Assembly: GCA_014534425.1 (NCBI GenBank)
Contig: JACVRN010000011.1
Span: forward strand, 1 to 64,000
Source: Pyrinomonadaceae bacterium
Lineage (GTDB): Bacteria; Acidobacteriota; Blastocatellia; Pyrinomonadales; Pyrinomonadaceae
Length of the DNA stretch: 64,000 bases
Direction: 5' to 3'
In this document: in pieces, positions 52,631 to 61,868 of the stretch
How the letters are laid out: each line of letters begins with the position of its first letter
How positions within the stretch are numbered: the first letter of the stretch is position 1
Translations under genes and position numbers: made by a program
The notes under the pieces: generated by a model
The model's input: only the letters and a program-made list of their open reading frames with translations
What the model was told of the DNA's origin: nothing
Database searches by the model: none

Positions 52631-54130
52631 TCATGATAATTGCGCTGCGGGTAAAGCTGTGATGAAGGGCGGACGGCGTACGCCGGAGAGGCAGGAGGTG
52701 TTCAGCCCTCGCGCGGAGCCTTTGGAGATGAATTCCGCCACAAACTTGCTGATGCAAGCGGAGAAGTAGCCGTGGCCGCCGTAGGGAATCGTTACCTGTA
52801 GACCGTTTGGCAGGCGGCGCGCGACCTCTGCTCCGAGCCAGTGCGGAGAGGCAGGGTCTACCTCGCCCGATAGCAACAAGACAGGAGCGTTAGACTCTAC
52901 CGCGCTTATGAATTGTTTTGGCACAGCCGCCTTCACCCACTCCCTGCAAGCGCTCTGGTGAACGCGCACGCGGTAGTCACTAAGGAAAGTTGCGCGTGTC
53001 TCTTTCTTGACTTCGTCCTCCGTGATGAACGGGACGCTTTCCGAGCAGGTGACAGAGAAATACATGCCCAGGGAAAGCGACTGGTAGATGCCGCGCGCCT
53101 GCGGCAGCGCCGCCAGTATGAAAGGCTTGAAGTCGCCCTGATACGCGCGATGTATAAGTAGCGGGACGAGGCTCGCGGGGCCTCTATCATAAAGCATCAT
53201 TCGCAGCCGCTCCGCGAAGGGGCCGCGCGCCAAATTCACACGTTCGGGCTTCTTCGTGAACGGATTAATCAACTCTACGCTCACAGGCCCTTTCGCTAAG
53301 CGGTCAAGCACGGCGCGGAACTCTTCGCGCAGCTTCGGGAACGCGGCGCGGCATGTGGCGTCCACCGCGCAGTCTTCCATCAGGTGCTCCAGAGCGTACT
53401 GCGCGCCCTTTGCGAACGGGAGCGGCAGTTTAAGGTCTGTAGGCGCGACGCCCGCCAGAACGACCGAGCGCACGTGCGCCCTGTAGCGTCGCAGGTAGAC
53501 CAGCGCGACCGTAGTGCCGTACGAGCCGCCGTAAAGATTAATCTTCTCGTAGCCCAGCGCCTCGCGTACTTCGTCCAAATCATCCGTGGCGATGTTGGTC
53601 GTATACTGCTTGAGGTCTGCAACTCTTTCAAGCCGCTCGCGGCACGCGCGCACCTGCTCGACCGGAAACATCTCCTCAAAGTAGCCGCGAAGATTGCTGT
53701 CATCACTGTAGAAGTTGCAGGTTAAAGGATTGGACTCTCCCGTTCCCCTCTGGTCAAGAAAGACCAGGTCGCGCTCACGCCTGATATTCGCCAGAGGCCC
53801 GTCGCCGATCAGCCCCGCGAGGCTAGCCGCGCCCTGTCCGGGGCCGCCCGCGAAAAAGAAGACTGGGTCTGCGGCAGGCTTTTCCGCCAGAGCGGGCAGA
53901 ATCACCATGTTGAGCGCTATCCTGCGCCCGCGCCTGGAAACCCTGTCCTCAAAAACTTCATACTTGCCGCACCAAGCCCTCGACGTAATCTCACTCGTAC
54001 GACACGGACTCAAAAAAGGTCTAGGGGGCGAATCAGCCTGCACCGCGCCCCGTGCCTGAGCGCTCGCTATAAACGCTATAGAGAGCACTGAGAGAGTTAT
54101 AACAATCCTTATGACAAGCTTCATAGCCAT
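52631..54130 (-). CDS. Secreted alpha/beta hydrolase, tripeptidyl-aminopeptidase-like
   Basis: 499 residues with signal peptide (MKLVIRIVITLSVLSIAFIASAQ). The hydrolase core shows the oxyanion region FFFAGGPGQGA, FLDQRGTGESN, the nucleophile elbow YGGSYGTTVAL, and a C-terminal TAP-like part with LLLSGEVDPASP (Asp) and PYGGHGYF (His). This matches S33-type proline or tripeptidyl aminopeptidases. It is convergent with the M3 peptidase gene. Confidence 0.9.
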   Translation of the reverse strand: MAMKLVIRIVITLSVLSIAFIASAQARGAVQADSPPRPFLSPCRTSEITSRAWCGKYEVFEDRVSRRGRRIALNMVILPALAEKPAADPVFFFAGGPGQGAASLAGLIGDGPLANIRRERDLVFLDQRGTGESNPLTCNFYSDDSNLRGYFEEMFPVEQVRACRERLERVADLKQYTTNIATDDLDEVREALGYEKINLYGGSYGTTVALVYLRRYRAHVRSVVLAGVAPTDLKLPLPFAKGAQYALEHLMEDCAVDATCRAAFPKLREEFRAVLDRLAKGPVSVELINPFTKKPERVNLARGPFAERLRMMLYDRGPASLVPLLIHRAYQGDFKPFILAALPQARGIYQSLSLGMYFSVTCSESVPFITEDEVKKETRATFLSDYRVRVHQSACREWVKAAVPKQFISAVESNAPVLLLSGEVDPASPHWLGAEVARRLPNGLQVTIPYGGHGYFSACISKFVAEFISKGSARGLNTSCLSGVRRPPFITALPAAQLS

Positions 54131-54312
54131 AGCGCCCGCTCAAAATAGTTCATAAGACAATGATAGCGCACCTGAGGTCATCAGTCTGCGCTATCATCAT
54201 ACTCTGATTTTATCAGCAAACAGTTTTTCTACCGAGGGATCTGTACCTAACCGTAACGGCGAGGGAGAAATTGTAATTGACGACCGTAAGCTGTTTTGTT
54301 AAAGCTTTCTTC

Positions 54313-54348
54313 TTGACAGTAACATAAAGCTTGCATACTATAATTAGC
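54313..54348 (+). promoter_or_regulatory. Promoter and operator of the methylase gene
   Basis: TTGACA (54313-54318), 17-base spacer, TACTAT (54336-54341). The overlapping 15-mer CATACTATAATTAGC (54334-54348) recurs at 56349, upstream of the controller gene, and is the likely controller-binding site. Confidence 0.65.
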
Positions 54349-54361
54349 ATTACGTTAAGTT

Positions 54362-55237
54362 ATGAATGACTCAATGAATTCTCCTTTTCGGTGGGCTGGC
54401 GGCAAGTTTTACGCTCGTAATTTGATAATCCCGCACATTCCGCCGCACGACGTATATATTGAACCCTTTGCTGGCGGAGGTTCAATTTTCTTCGTAAAGC
54501 AAAAAGTTAAGCATAATCAACTTAATGATATTGATCCTGAACTCATCAACACATATTTAATAATTCGTGATAGGGCTGAAGAACTAATAGCTTTCCTGAA
54601 GGGTGAGAAAGCCTCTAAGGAGCGGCATGCTTATTACAAGAATGAATTTCAGCCTCGGAACGATTTAGAACGCGCCGGACGCTGGTACTATCTCAACCGG
54701 ACGAGTTACTCCGGGATAATGAAGAAAGCAAATTGTTATTGGGGCTATGGCGATAAATATTCTATGCGGCCTGAGAACTGGCCTCGAAATATCATGCGTA
54801 CATCACGTAAGCTACAGGAAGTCTTTATTACTAACTGGGATTTTGAGCAGGCAATAAAGAAAGCTCAAGATGGGGCTTTCTTATTCATCGACCCTCCTTA
54901 TTTCAATGCCGACCAGGATAAATTTTATAGCTGCTCTTTTTCGAAGGATGACCATTACAGACTAAACGATGTTCTGAAGAAGCATAAAGATAGAATTAAA
55001 TTCCTTTTGACTTACGATAATAGCCCCGAAGTCAGGAAACTTTACAGATGGGCCACAGAGATGCATGATAAAGAGTGGAACTACACTATAAATCGAACGG
55101 ATGATCAAAGAAATGGACAGAAAAAAGAAGATAATTTTAAGGGAGAGCGATACAAGGGGAAGGAGCTTTTTATTGTCAATTACAACTCAAGTAAGGTTGA
55201 GCAAAGTCACGGACTACAATTAGAAATAGCTTTTTAG
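54362..55237 (+). CDS. Dam-type DNA adenine methyltransferase (type II)
   Basis: 291 residues. N6-adenine methylase of the D12 class: SAM motif FRWAGGKF near the start, YIEPFAGGGSIFF, and catalytic FLFIDPPYF (DPPY) at about residue 178. This class includes enzymes modifying GATC and related sites; the exact target is not readable. Clearly AT-richer than its surroundings and using codons such as ATA, AGA and TTA, which suggests transfer. It overlaps the convergent nuclease gene by 4 bases. Confidence 0.92.
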   Translation: MNDSMNSPFRWAGGKFYARNLIIPHIPPHDVYIEPFAGGGSIFFVKQKVKHNQLNDIDPELINTYLIIRDRAEELIAFLKGEKASKERHAYYKNEFQPRNDLERAGRWYYLNRTSYSGIMKKANCYWGYGDKYSMRPENWPRNIMRTSRKLQEVFITNWDFEQAIKKAQDGAFLFIDPPYFNADQDKFYSCSFSKDDHYRLNDVLKKHKDRIKFLLTYDNSPEVRKLYRWATEMHDKEWNYTINRTDDQRNGQKKEDNFKGERYKGKELFIVNYNSSKVEQSHGLQLEIAF

Positions 55238-56082
55238 GAATCCGCTATAAACCTCTCAAACACCGGCAACGAATCATCCAACTCTATCCAGTGATTAGTC
55301 GGGGCCAGAACTGCATCCGACTCCGCGTCTATTACCTCTCCGAAATTTATAAGCGGGTAATTTGGAATAAAGCCGCAATCATATTTATTAGTGCAAGCGC
55401 GTTTAATGCAGACAACGCCGCTATCGCGTGATACAGCCAAATCTACGGAACGAGCTATGTATACTTTATTGTAAACAAAAGTTTGTAAATCAATATCGGC
55501 TGGTGGATTAAGCTTTCTCAAAAACTCCACGCCAGCAGCGCTCGGCTGAAAAACATAGGACATAGTTTCCCTGTCAGTCTCGTAAAATGCATTCGCCAGC
55601 GACGTAGCGACAACGTCAAAATGGCTTGCCCTATATTGATCGCTGTGTGCGAGGAAAGCTTCCGGCGGGACGCCAAGCGCTCTGGCTCCGGCTGCGACTT
55701 TTGCCGGAGTCTTAGTTGTACGAGAGCGCATACATTTCACTGGAACTATATATTGATTCTTTGAGATTTTGAACCCACCTTTACTAGCCAGTTTGCATTC
55801 AACGCTAATTACGCGCCCTGTACGGTTATGCAGAACTTTAACGTCAACATCATGACTTCCGGTCTGAGCGTTAAGAGTGGGTTTGCTGACTTGCCATTCA
55901 TCTTCAGGGAGAATATGACTGAGGCGCAGAGATACCGAGAATTCAAACGCCTTGCCTCTAATCATCGGAGCAACCTTTGGATCTGTGAGGACGCTGTAAA
56001 GGTCGCCGGTTTCAATATTCAGTTCACGACAATAACGACGCATCTCTTCAATCCATGCGTCTTGTGAATTTTGCCCGTTCAA
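55234..56082 (-). CDS. Putative type II restriction endonuclease
   Basis: 282 residues. A PD-(D/E)xK-like site is visible at residues 68-96: SHDVDVKVLHNRTG followed by ISVECKLASKGG (Asp ... Glu-x-Lys). The rest is unassigned, with TSLANAFYETDRETMSY and later Cys residues (VVCIKRACTNKYDCG). Position beside a methylase and a small controller makes a cognate restriction enzyme the obvious reading; the fold alone is weak proof. Follows the controller gene immediately on the minus strand. Confidence 0.75.
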   Translation of the reverse strand: MNGQNSQDAWIEEMRRYCRELNIETGDLYSVLTDPKVAPMIRGKAFEFSVSLRLSHILPEDEWQVSKPTLNAQTGSHDVDVKVLHNRTGRVISVECKLASKGGFKISKNQYIVPVKCMRSRTTKTPAKVAAGARALGVPPEAFLAHSDQYRASHFDVVATSLANAFYETDRETMSYVFQPSAAGVEFLRKLNPPADIDLQTFVYNKVYIARSVDLAVSRDSGVVCIKRACTNKYDCGFIPNYPLINFGEVIDAESDAVLAPTNHWIELDDSLPVFERFIADS

Positions 56083-56304
56083 CTAACGATTAATTCCCTT
56101 CAGCAGAACTACAATCTCTACATCAAGCGCGTGAGCAATCTTTTCAATGTTAATTAGCGTGACATTTTTCTCTGCGCGCTCAATCATTCCGATATATGTT
56201 CTATGCATACCGGCTTTTTCGGCCAATGCTTCCTGGGACAGACCGCGCTTGAGTCTTTCTTCTCTAACGCGTTGACCAAACATTTTGAGAACTCTATTGC
56301 TCAT
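56083..56304 (-). CDS. XRE-type controller protein of the R-M module
   Basis: 73-residue single helix-turn-helix repressor (RLKRGLSQEALAEKAGMHRTYIGMIER in outline). Its size and place, one base from the nuclease gene, match C proteins that delay nuclease expression after entry to a new host. A candidate operator lies 45 bases upstream. Confidence 0.88.
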   Translation of the reverse strand: MSNRVLKMFGQRVREERLKRGLSQEALAEKAGMHRTYIGMIERAEKNVTLINIEKIAHALDVEIVVLLKGINR

Positions 56305-56348
56305 GGCGCAAGCGCTCTGATGGTAGGGTGGTGCTAACTAAAGTTCTA

Positions 56349-56363
56349 CATACTATAATTAGC
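56349..56363. promoter_or_regulatory. Operator shared with the methylase promoter
   Basis: CATACTATAATTAGC is identical to 54334-54348. Both copies stand upstream of R-M genes, on opposite sides of the module. Confidence 0.65.
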
Positions 56364-56395
56364 GACCTCGATTTACTAGATAATAAAAGGTGAGG

Positions 56396-57103
56396 CTAAA
56401 AGGTGTGGGCGAGGAAGATGCCGAGCCAGTTGTTGCCGCGTCCACGGTTGCCGAAGCTGTATCCTGTAAAGATGTAGTTGTCTTTGGGTAGGTCTACGCC
56501 GAGACCTACGCCCGTGTAGCCGAAGACGTTGTAGCCACTGAACCAGTCTGTGACGAAGGTGACTTTGCCGCTCAGGGGTTGCTCGTAACCCAGCATGACG
56601 CCCCGGCGGGTTTCGCCCTCGTCCATGCGGCCTACGAAGCCGTAAGCGCCCGTGGTGAAGCGCGGGCCGTACTTGCCTTTAATCTGCTTGCTGATGTTGG
56701 CGTAGAGCATGGCCTTCGGGTGGGTCGTCGCGCGGTTCTTTAAGGGGATGAAGACTATGCCTCCGACTGCGGCCTCAAGGCCCCGCCCCTCGTTGCTGTA
56801 AAACTGCCACTTGGCGTTGGGCTGCAATTCGGCTTCGTCCGGGTCAGAGGATTTCGTGTAGAAGAAGTTAATCCCGACTTCTACATTTTTTCGCAGGCCG
56901 TAGACGATGGTGGGGCCGAAAAATGAGTAGCCGCCCTTTTCGTAAGAGACGGGCTTCGTTATGTAGTCCGCTTCGACGTAGAGCTTTTCCGGCGGCAGCA
57001 CGTCTGTCGTGGGCACGTTGAAGATGCTCGTCTGCGCGGCGGCGCTTTGAGCAGAAGCGAGCAGGATTACCAATAATACTAGGAAGCTGTTAAGTCTGGG
57101 CAA
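56396..57103 (-). CDS. Putative outer-membrane beta-barrel protein
   Basis: 235 residues: signal peptide (MPRLNSFLVLLVILLASAQSAAA) and alternating strands rich in aromatic and Gly residues (YVEADYITKPVSYEKGGYSFF), ending with a terminal Phe (LGIFLAHTF), typical of outer-membrane barrels. Family unknown; no enzymatic motif. Confidence 0.7.
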   Translation of the reverse strand: MPRLNSFLVLLVILLASAQSAAAQTSIFNVPTTDVLPPEKLYVEADYITKPVSYEKGGYSFFGPTIVYGLRKNVEVGINFFYTKSSDPDEAELQPNAKWQFYSNEGRGLEAAVGGIVFIPLKNRATTHPKAMLYANISKQIKGKYGPRFTTGAYGFVGRMDEGETRRGVMLGYEQPLSGKVTFVTDWFSGYNVFGYTGVGLGVDLPKDNYIFTGYSFGNRGRGNNWLGIFLAHTF

Positions 57104-57305
57104 GGTCTTTTCTCTCTTCCGGTTCGTATTCGATAGAGCAAGGTTAGCAGGTCTCCTGTCGGACTTCGAAATGATTCTCGCACAACTGCTCTTCCAGGGG
57201 AATCAAATTGCAGTAGCGGCTCGGTTTGAAGTTGAGTCTAGAACACCTTTATTATTCATCATCTCAACAATCGAGTGGCGATAAATTTACCTCGCGGGAG
57301 ATTTC

Positions 57306-58241
57306 ATGCGTATAGCTATCTTCGGGACGGGAGGCGCGGGCGGTTACTTCGGCGCTCAACTGGCACGCGCGGGCGAGGATGTCACCTTCATCGCGCGTGG
57401 AGAGCACTTGCAGGCTATACGCGCGCAAGGATTGCGGCTCGAAACTCCGCAGGGCGAGATAGTCATTCAACCGGCGCAGGCTACGGATGACCCGGCGCAG
57501 GCGGGCGCGGTTGACGTTGTGCTCGTCGGCGTCAAGACCTGGCAGTTGAAGGATGCTGCGCGTGCCATGCGCTCCCTTATGACTCCTGAAACATTCGTGG
57601 TGCCCTTGCAGAACGGAGTCGAAGCGTCGAAGCATCTGTCGGAAGTGCTAGGCGAAAGTCATGTGCTCGGCGGCCTCTGCGGAACGATTAGCCGTGTCGT
57701 AGGCCCGGGTCGCATTCTCAGCCTGGGAGAAACCAATTTCATAAAGTTCGCTGAGCTTGATAACCGTCCGAGCGAGCGCACGCGCCGTCTGCTTGAAGCT
57801 TTCCAACGCGCGGGTGTGCGAGCAGAAGTTCCTGCGGACATTCAGGTGGCTATGTGGGAGAAGTTTATCTTCGTAGCGCCGTACGGCGGAGTCGGGGCCG
57901 TGACGCGCTCCCCTGCGGGTGTCATACGCACCTTGCCCGAAACTAGACGCATGATTGAGAAGGCCATGCGCGAGATACTTTCGGTCGCACGCGCGCGTCA
58001 CATAGCTCTGGCCGACGGAATAGTCTTGAAGACTATGGCGCTTCTTGATGCTCTAGACCCTGACTCCACAACGTCTCTGCAAAGAGACATCACTGCTGGC
58101 CGTCCTTCAGAGCTTGAGGCATGGAGCGGAGCGGTCGTGCGTCTGGGATTGGAAGCAAGTGTCGAGACGCCGCTCAACGAGTTTATCTATCACAGCCTGT
58201 TGCCGCAGGAGTTGCGTGCGCGCGGGAGAGCTAATTTATGA
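57306..58241 (+). CDS. panE: Ketopantoate reductase family protein (PanE/ApbA)
   Basis: 311 residues. NADPH-binding GTGGAGGYFGAQLARAGEDV at the start, conserved VKTWQLKDAA with Lys, and the C-terminal helical domain (LKTMALLDALDPDSTTSLQRD). The family reduces 2-dehydropantoate to pantoate in coenzyme A synthesis, though several paralogues act on other 2-oxo acids. No other pantothenate genes are nearby, so the symbol is tentative. Confidence 0.85.
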   Translation: MRIAIFGTGGAGGYFGAQLARAGEDVTFIARGEHLQAIRAQGLRLETPQGEIVIQPAQATDDPAQAGAVDVVLVGVKTWQLKDAARAMRSLMTPETFVVPLQNGVEASKHLSEVLGESHVLGGLCGTISRVVGPGRILSLGETNFIKFAELDNRPSERTRRLLEAFQRAGVRAEVPADIQVAMWEKFIFVAPYGGVGAVTRSPAGVIRTLPETRRMIEKAMREILSVARARHIALADGIVLKTMALLDALDPDSTTSLQRDITAGRPSELEAWSGAVVRLGLEASVETPLNEFIYHSLLPQELRARGRANL

Positions 58242-58400
58242 CCGCAGTTAACGCGGGCGGAATTCTCTTTTGAAATCGAATCCTTACCTCTTAAATCCGA
58301 GTCATAGCAATATCCAGGTAGTGATTGTATAATCTCATGACCCCCTGAACTTCCCCCAAACTCGTTATTTCTGTTCGAGTCCGCCGGATTAAGGACGACT

Positions 58401-61400
58401 ATGCCCATTGAATCGCCGCTAGAGGAATTGCCCGACAATAGAAGTGCCGAAGATTTACTCACGGATTTGCAAAGCCCCGAACTGGCGCGCTTCTGGCTCT
58501 CGGCTATCATAGATTCTGCGGACGACGCTATCATCAGCAAGACGCTCAAAGGCATCATCACTAGCTGGAACAACGGGGCCGAGCGCATCTTCGGCTACAC
58601 GGCGGAAGAGGCCGTGGGCCAGCCCGTGACGATGCTCATTCCTGAAGACCATCTTGATGAAGAGCCTGCCATCCTTGCGCGGCTGCGCGCGGGCCAGCGC
58701 ATAGAGCATTATGAGACTGTGCGACAGCGTAAGGACGGCTCGCTCGTAGACATCTCTCTGACCGTTTCGCCTATCAGAAGTCCAGATGGCAACATCATAG
58801 GTGCCTCCAAGATAGCGCGCGACATCTCGGATCGTAAGCGCGCCGAAGCCATGCTGCGTGCGCAGGCGGAGATCATAGGACAGGCTTACGACGCTATATT
58901 CTTACGCGACTCTGCCAACGCCATCACTCTCTGGAACTCCGGCGCGGAGCGCACCTACGGTTACACGCAGGAAGAGGCATTGGGGCGCTCGCCGCACGAG
59001 TTGCTCAAGACCGTGCCGCCCGTCCCGCTCGAAGAGATTTACACAAGCCTCAGGCTGGAAGGCTACTGGGAAGGTGAACTCAGGCACACTCGAAAGGACG
59101 GCCAGCAGATAACTGTCGAAAGTCGCTGGGCCACCGTGCGTAACGAGCGCGGAGAGGTCGCGTCCATTCTTGAGATTACGCGCGACGTGACCGAGCGCAA
59201 GCGCAACATAGAGAAACTGCTACAGGCTGCGGCCATAGTCGAAAACTCCGACGACGCGATTATCAGTAAAGACCTAGACGGCAACATCCTCAGTTGGAAC
59301 CCGGGCGCGGAGCGTCTCTACGGCTACACTCCTGAAGAAGCCATAGGCCAGCCTGTCACCATGCTGATTCCGCACGACCGCCCGGACGAAGAGCCGCGCA
59401 TACTTGAGCAGATAAGGCGCGGCCAGCGAGTGGATCACTACGAGACGCGGCGCAGGCGCAAGGACGGCACCATCATAGACGTGTCGCTCACGGTCTCGCC
59501 CGTGAGGGACTCTGACGGGCGCATCATAGGCGCGTCCAAAATCGCACGCGACATCACCGCGCGCAAACGCGCAGAGGAGACGCAGCGACTTTTGTCCGCG
59601 ATAGTCGAGTCTTCGGACGACGCCATCATGAGCGCCGACATGGAGCTAAAGATTGCTTCGTGGAACGCGGGCGCGGAGAGGATGTTTGGCTACAGGGCCG
59701 AAGAGGTTCTGGGCAAAGACGCGACGATTATCACTCCGCCCGAACAACTTGAGGAGACGAAAGAGCGCTTCGAGAGGTTCAGGCAAGACCCCACGCCGCA
59801 GCACTTCGAGACTACACGCCTCGCTAAGGAAGGGCGGCTCGTGGACGTGGCGATTACGCTCTCGCCTATCACGAACGAGAGCGGCAAACTGATAGCCATC
59901 TCCGCGCTCGCCCGCGACATCACGGAGCGCAAGCGTGCCGAAGAGCAGTTGCGCGAGCAGGCGGAGATAATAGAGACCGTAAACCGCCTGGGACAGACGC
60001 TCGCGGGCGAACTCGACCTGCATAAGCTTGTGCAGGCCGTGACCGACGCTTCGACCGAACTCTCGGGCGCTCGCTTCGGCTCCTTCTTCTACAACGTGCT
60101 CAACGAGGCGGGCGAAAGCTACATGCTCTTCACAATCTCCGGCGTGCCGCGCACGGCCTTCGAGCACTTTCCCATGCCGCGCAACACGGAAATCTTCGCG
60201 CCGACCTTCAACGGCGAAGGCACCGTGCTCATCGCGGACGTGAAGAAAGACCCGCGCTACGGCAAGAACTCGCCGTACTACGGAATGCCCGAAGGACACT
60301 TGCCTGTCACAAGCTACCTGGCCGTGCCCGTAGTCTCTCGCTCGGGCGAAGTCTACGGCGGGCTATTCTTCGGCCATCCCGAAGAGGGCGTCTTTACAGA
60401 ACGCTCTGCGCGCATCATCGAAGGACTGGCGGCGCAAGCGGCGGTCGCTATGGACAACGCCAGGCTCTTCGAGGCTGCGAAGCGTGCGCGAGCCGAGGCC
60501 GAACAGGCTGCGGCGGAGAAAGAGCGCCTCTACCATGAAGCGCAGGAATCGAACAGGTTGAAGGACGAGTTCCTCGCAACCATCTCGCACGAGTTGAGAA
60601 CGCCGCTCACGGCCATACTCGGATGGGCGCACATGCTTCGGACGGGACAGTTCGGCGGCGAGTCTGCGCTCAAAGCCTTCGAGACCATAGAGCGAAACGC
60701 GCGAGCGCAGTCGCAACTCATAGACGACCTGCTGGATGTCTCTCGCATTATCACCGGCAAGCTCAGAATAGACGTTCGACCGCTTGACCCAAATTCTTTC
60801 GTAGAGGCTGCGATTGAAGCTGTGCGTCCTGCGGCTGAAGCCAAGGGCGTGCGCGTGCAGAAGATTATGGACACAGGCATAGTCTCCGTCTCAGGCGACC
60901 CTGTGCGTCTGCAACAGGTGGTCTGGAATCTGCTCTCGAACGCCATCAAGTTCACCTCAAGGGGCGGGCGCGTACAGGTCAGATTAGAGCGCGTGAACTC
61001 GCACGTGGAGATAGCCGTCAGCGATACGGGCGCAGGCATCTCGCAGGAATTTCTGCCGCACGTCTTCGACCGCTTTCGTCAGGCTGACCAGCGCACCACA
61101 CGCATTCACGGAGGGATGGGACTCGGCCTGGCAATCGTGCGTCATCTGGTAGAACTGCACGGCGGAACCGTCCGCGCCGAAAGCCCTGGCGAGGGACAAG
61201 GCTCTACGTTTACTGTGCTCCTGCCGGTCGCGCCCGTCTATCAATCTGCCTTTGAGGCCGAGCGCGTGCATCCGGCTGCGCGCGACACGCTGCCCTCCTT
61301 CGAATGCGTTGACAGGCTGGACGGCGTGCATGTGCTCATGGTGGATGACGAGCCTGACACGCGAGAGTTGTTGAAGGTCGGGCTGAGGCAGTGCGGAGCG

Positions 61401-61703
61401 GAAGTGACGGTCGCCGCGACTGTGGCCGAGGCGCTCGAAGCCATGCGCGCAAACGTCCCTGACCTCATCATCAGCGACATAGGGATGCCGGAAGAAGACG
61501 GCTACGAGCTTATACGCCGCGTTCGCGCGCTGCCGGAAGAAAGCGGGGGCCGCGTGCCTGCTATAGCTTTGACGGCTTACGCTAGAGTTGAAGACCGTAT
61601 GCAGGCTTTGAGGTCAGGCTACCAGATGCACGTGCCCAAGCCTGTGGAGCTTGCCGAACTGGTGGCCGTCGCCGCGAGCCTCGTGCAAAGAGGGAAGCCT
61701 TGA
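58401..61703 (+). CDS. PAS4-GAF hybrid sensor histidine kinase with receiver
   Basis: 1100-residue soluble sensor. Four PAS domains (about 35-145, 155-270, 280-395, 400-515) recur with SWNNGAERIFGYTAEEA-like text. A GAF domain follows (530-700), then HisKA with phospho-acceptor His in ATISHELRTPLTAILGW near residue 728, the HATPase (NLLSNAIKFTSRGG; GMGLGLAIVRHLVELHGG) and a C-terminal receiver with Asp in DLIISDIGMPEEDG and Lys in HVPKPVE. No membrane segment, so it probably senses redox state, light or small ligands in the cytoplasm. A phosphorelay needs a further Hpt or regulator, not found here. Confidence 0.94.
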   Translation: MPIESPLEELPDNRSAEDLLTDLQSPELARFWLSAIIDSADDAIISKTLKGIITSWNNGAERIFGYTAEEAVGQPVTMLIPEDHLDEEPAILARLRAGQRIEHYETVRQRKDGSLVDISLTVSPIRSPDGNIIGASKIARDISDRKRAEAMLRAQAEIIGQAYDAIFLRDSANAITLWNSGAERTYGYTQEEALGRSPHELLKTVPPVPLEEIYTSLRLEGYWEGELRHTRKDGQQITVESRWATVRNERGEVASILEITRDVTERKRNIEKLLQAAAIVENSDDAIISKDLDGNILSWNPGAERLYGYTPEEAIGQPVTMLIPHDRPDEEPRILEQIRRGQRVDHYETRRRRKDGTIIDVSLTVSPVRDSDGRIIGASKIARDITARKRAEETQRLLSAIVESSDDAIMSADMELKIASWNAGAERMFGYRAEEVLGKDATIITPPEQLEETKERFERFRQDPTPQHFETTRLAKEGRLVDVAITLSPITNESGKLIAISALARDITERKRAEEQLREQAEIIETVNRLGQTLAGELDLHKLVQAVTDASTELSGARFGSFFYNVLNEAGESYMLFTISGVPRTAFEHFPMPRNTEIFAPTFNGEGTVLIADVKKDPRYGKNSPYYGMPEGHLPVTSYLAVPVVSRSGEVYGGLFFGHPEEGVFTERSARIIEGLAAQAAVAMDNARLFEAAKRARAEAEQAAAEKERLYHEAQESNRLKDEFLATISHELRTPLTAILGWAHMLRTGQFGGESALKAFETIERNARAQSQLIDDLLDVSRIITGKLRIDVRPLDPNSFVEAAIEAVRPAAEAKGVRVQKIMDTGIVSVSGDPVRLQQVVWNLLSNAIKFTSRGGRVQVRLERVNSHVEIAVSDTGAGISQEFLPHVFDRFRQADQRTTRIHGGMGLGLAIVRHLVELHGGTVRAESPGEGQGSTFTVLLPVAPVYQSAFEAERVHPAARDTLPSFECVDRLDGVHVLMVDDEPDTRELLKVGLRQCGAEVTVAATVAEALEAMRANVPDLIISDIGMPEEDGYELIRRVRALPEESGGRVPAIALTAYARVEDRMQALRSGYQMHVPKPVELAELVAVAASLVQRGKP

Positions 61704-61733
61704 TTGCTTTATAGAGAAATAAATCCAAAAGAG

Positions 61734-61770
61734 AAGCAGGTGTGCTTGAATAGCAACACCTGCTTTTTTA
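61734..61770 (+). terminator. Rho-independent terminator of the histidine kinase gene
   Basis: AAGCAGGTGT (61734-61743) pairs with ACACCTGCTT (61756-61765), followed by TTTTTA. Confidence 0.8.
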
Positions 61771-61785
61771 TCCTTCAGCCATTAA

Positions 61786-61826
61786 GCTTAAAGAGAGGGC
61801 GAAAATTACTCGCCCTCTCTTTAAGC
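61786..61826. terminator. 16-bp hairpin between convergent genes
   Basis: GCTTAAAGAGAGGGCG (61786-61801) is exactly complemented at 61811-61826. It lacks a U run and may serve as an end or stabiliser for the HAF-repeat mRNA. Confidence 0.6.
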
Positions 61827-61868
61827 CTTCAGGCAGAGATGTCGGGTTCTCCGCTCGTCGTCAAGCAA

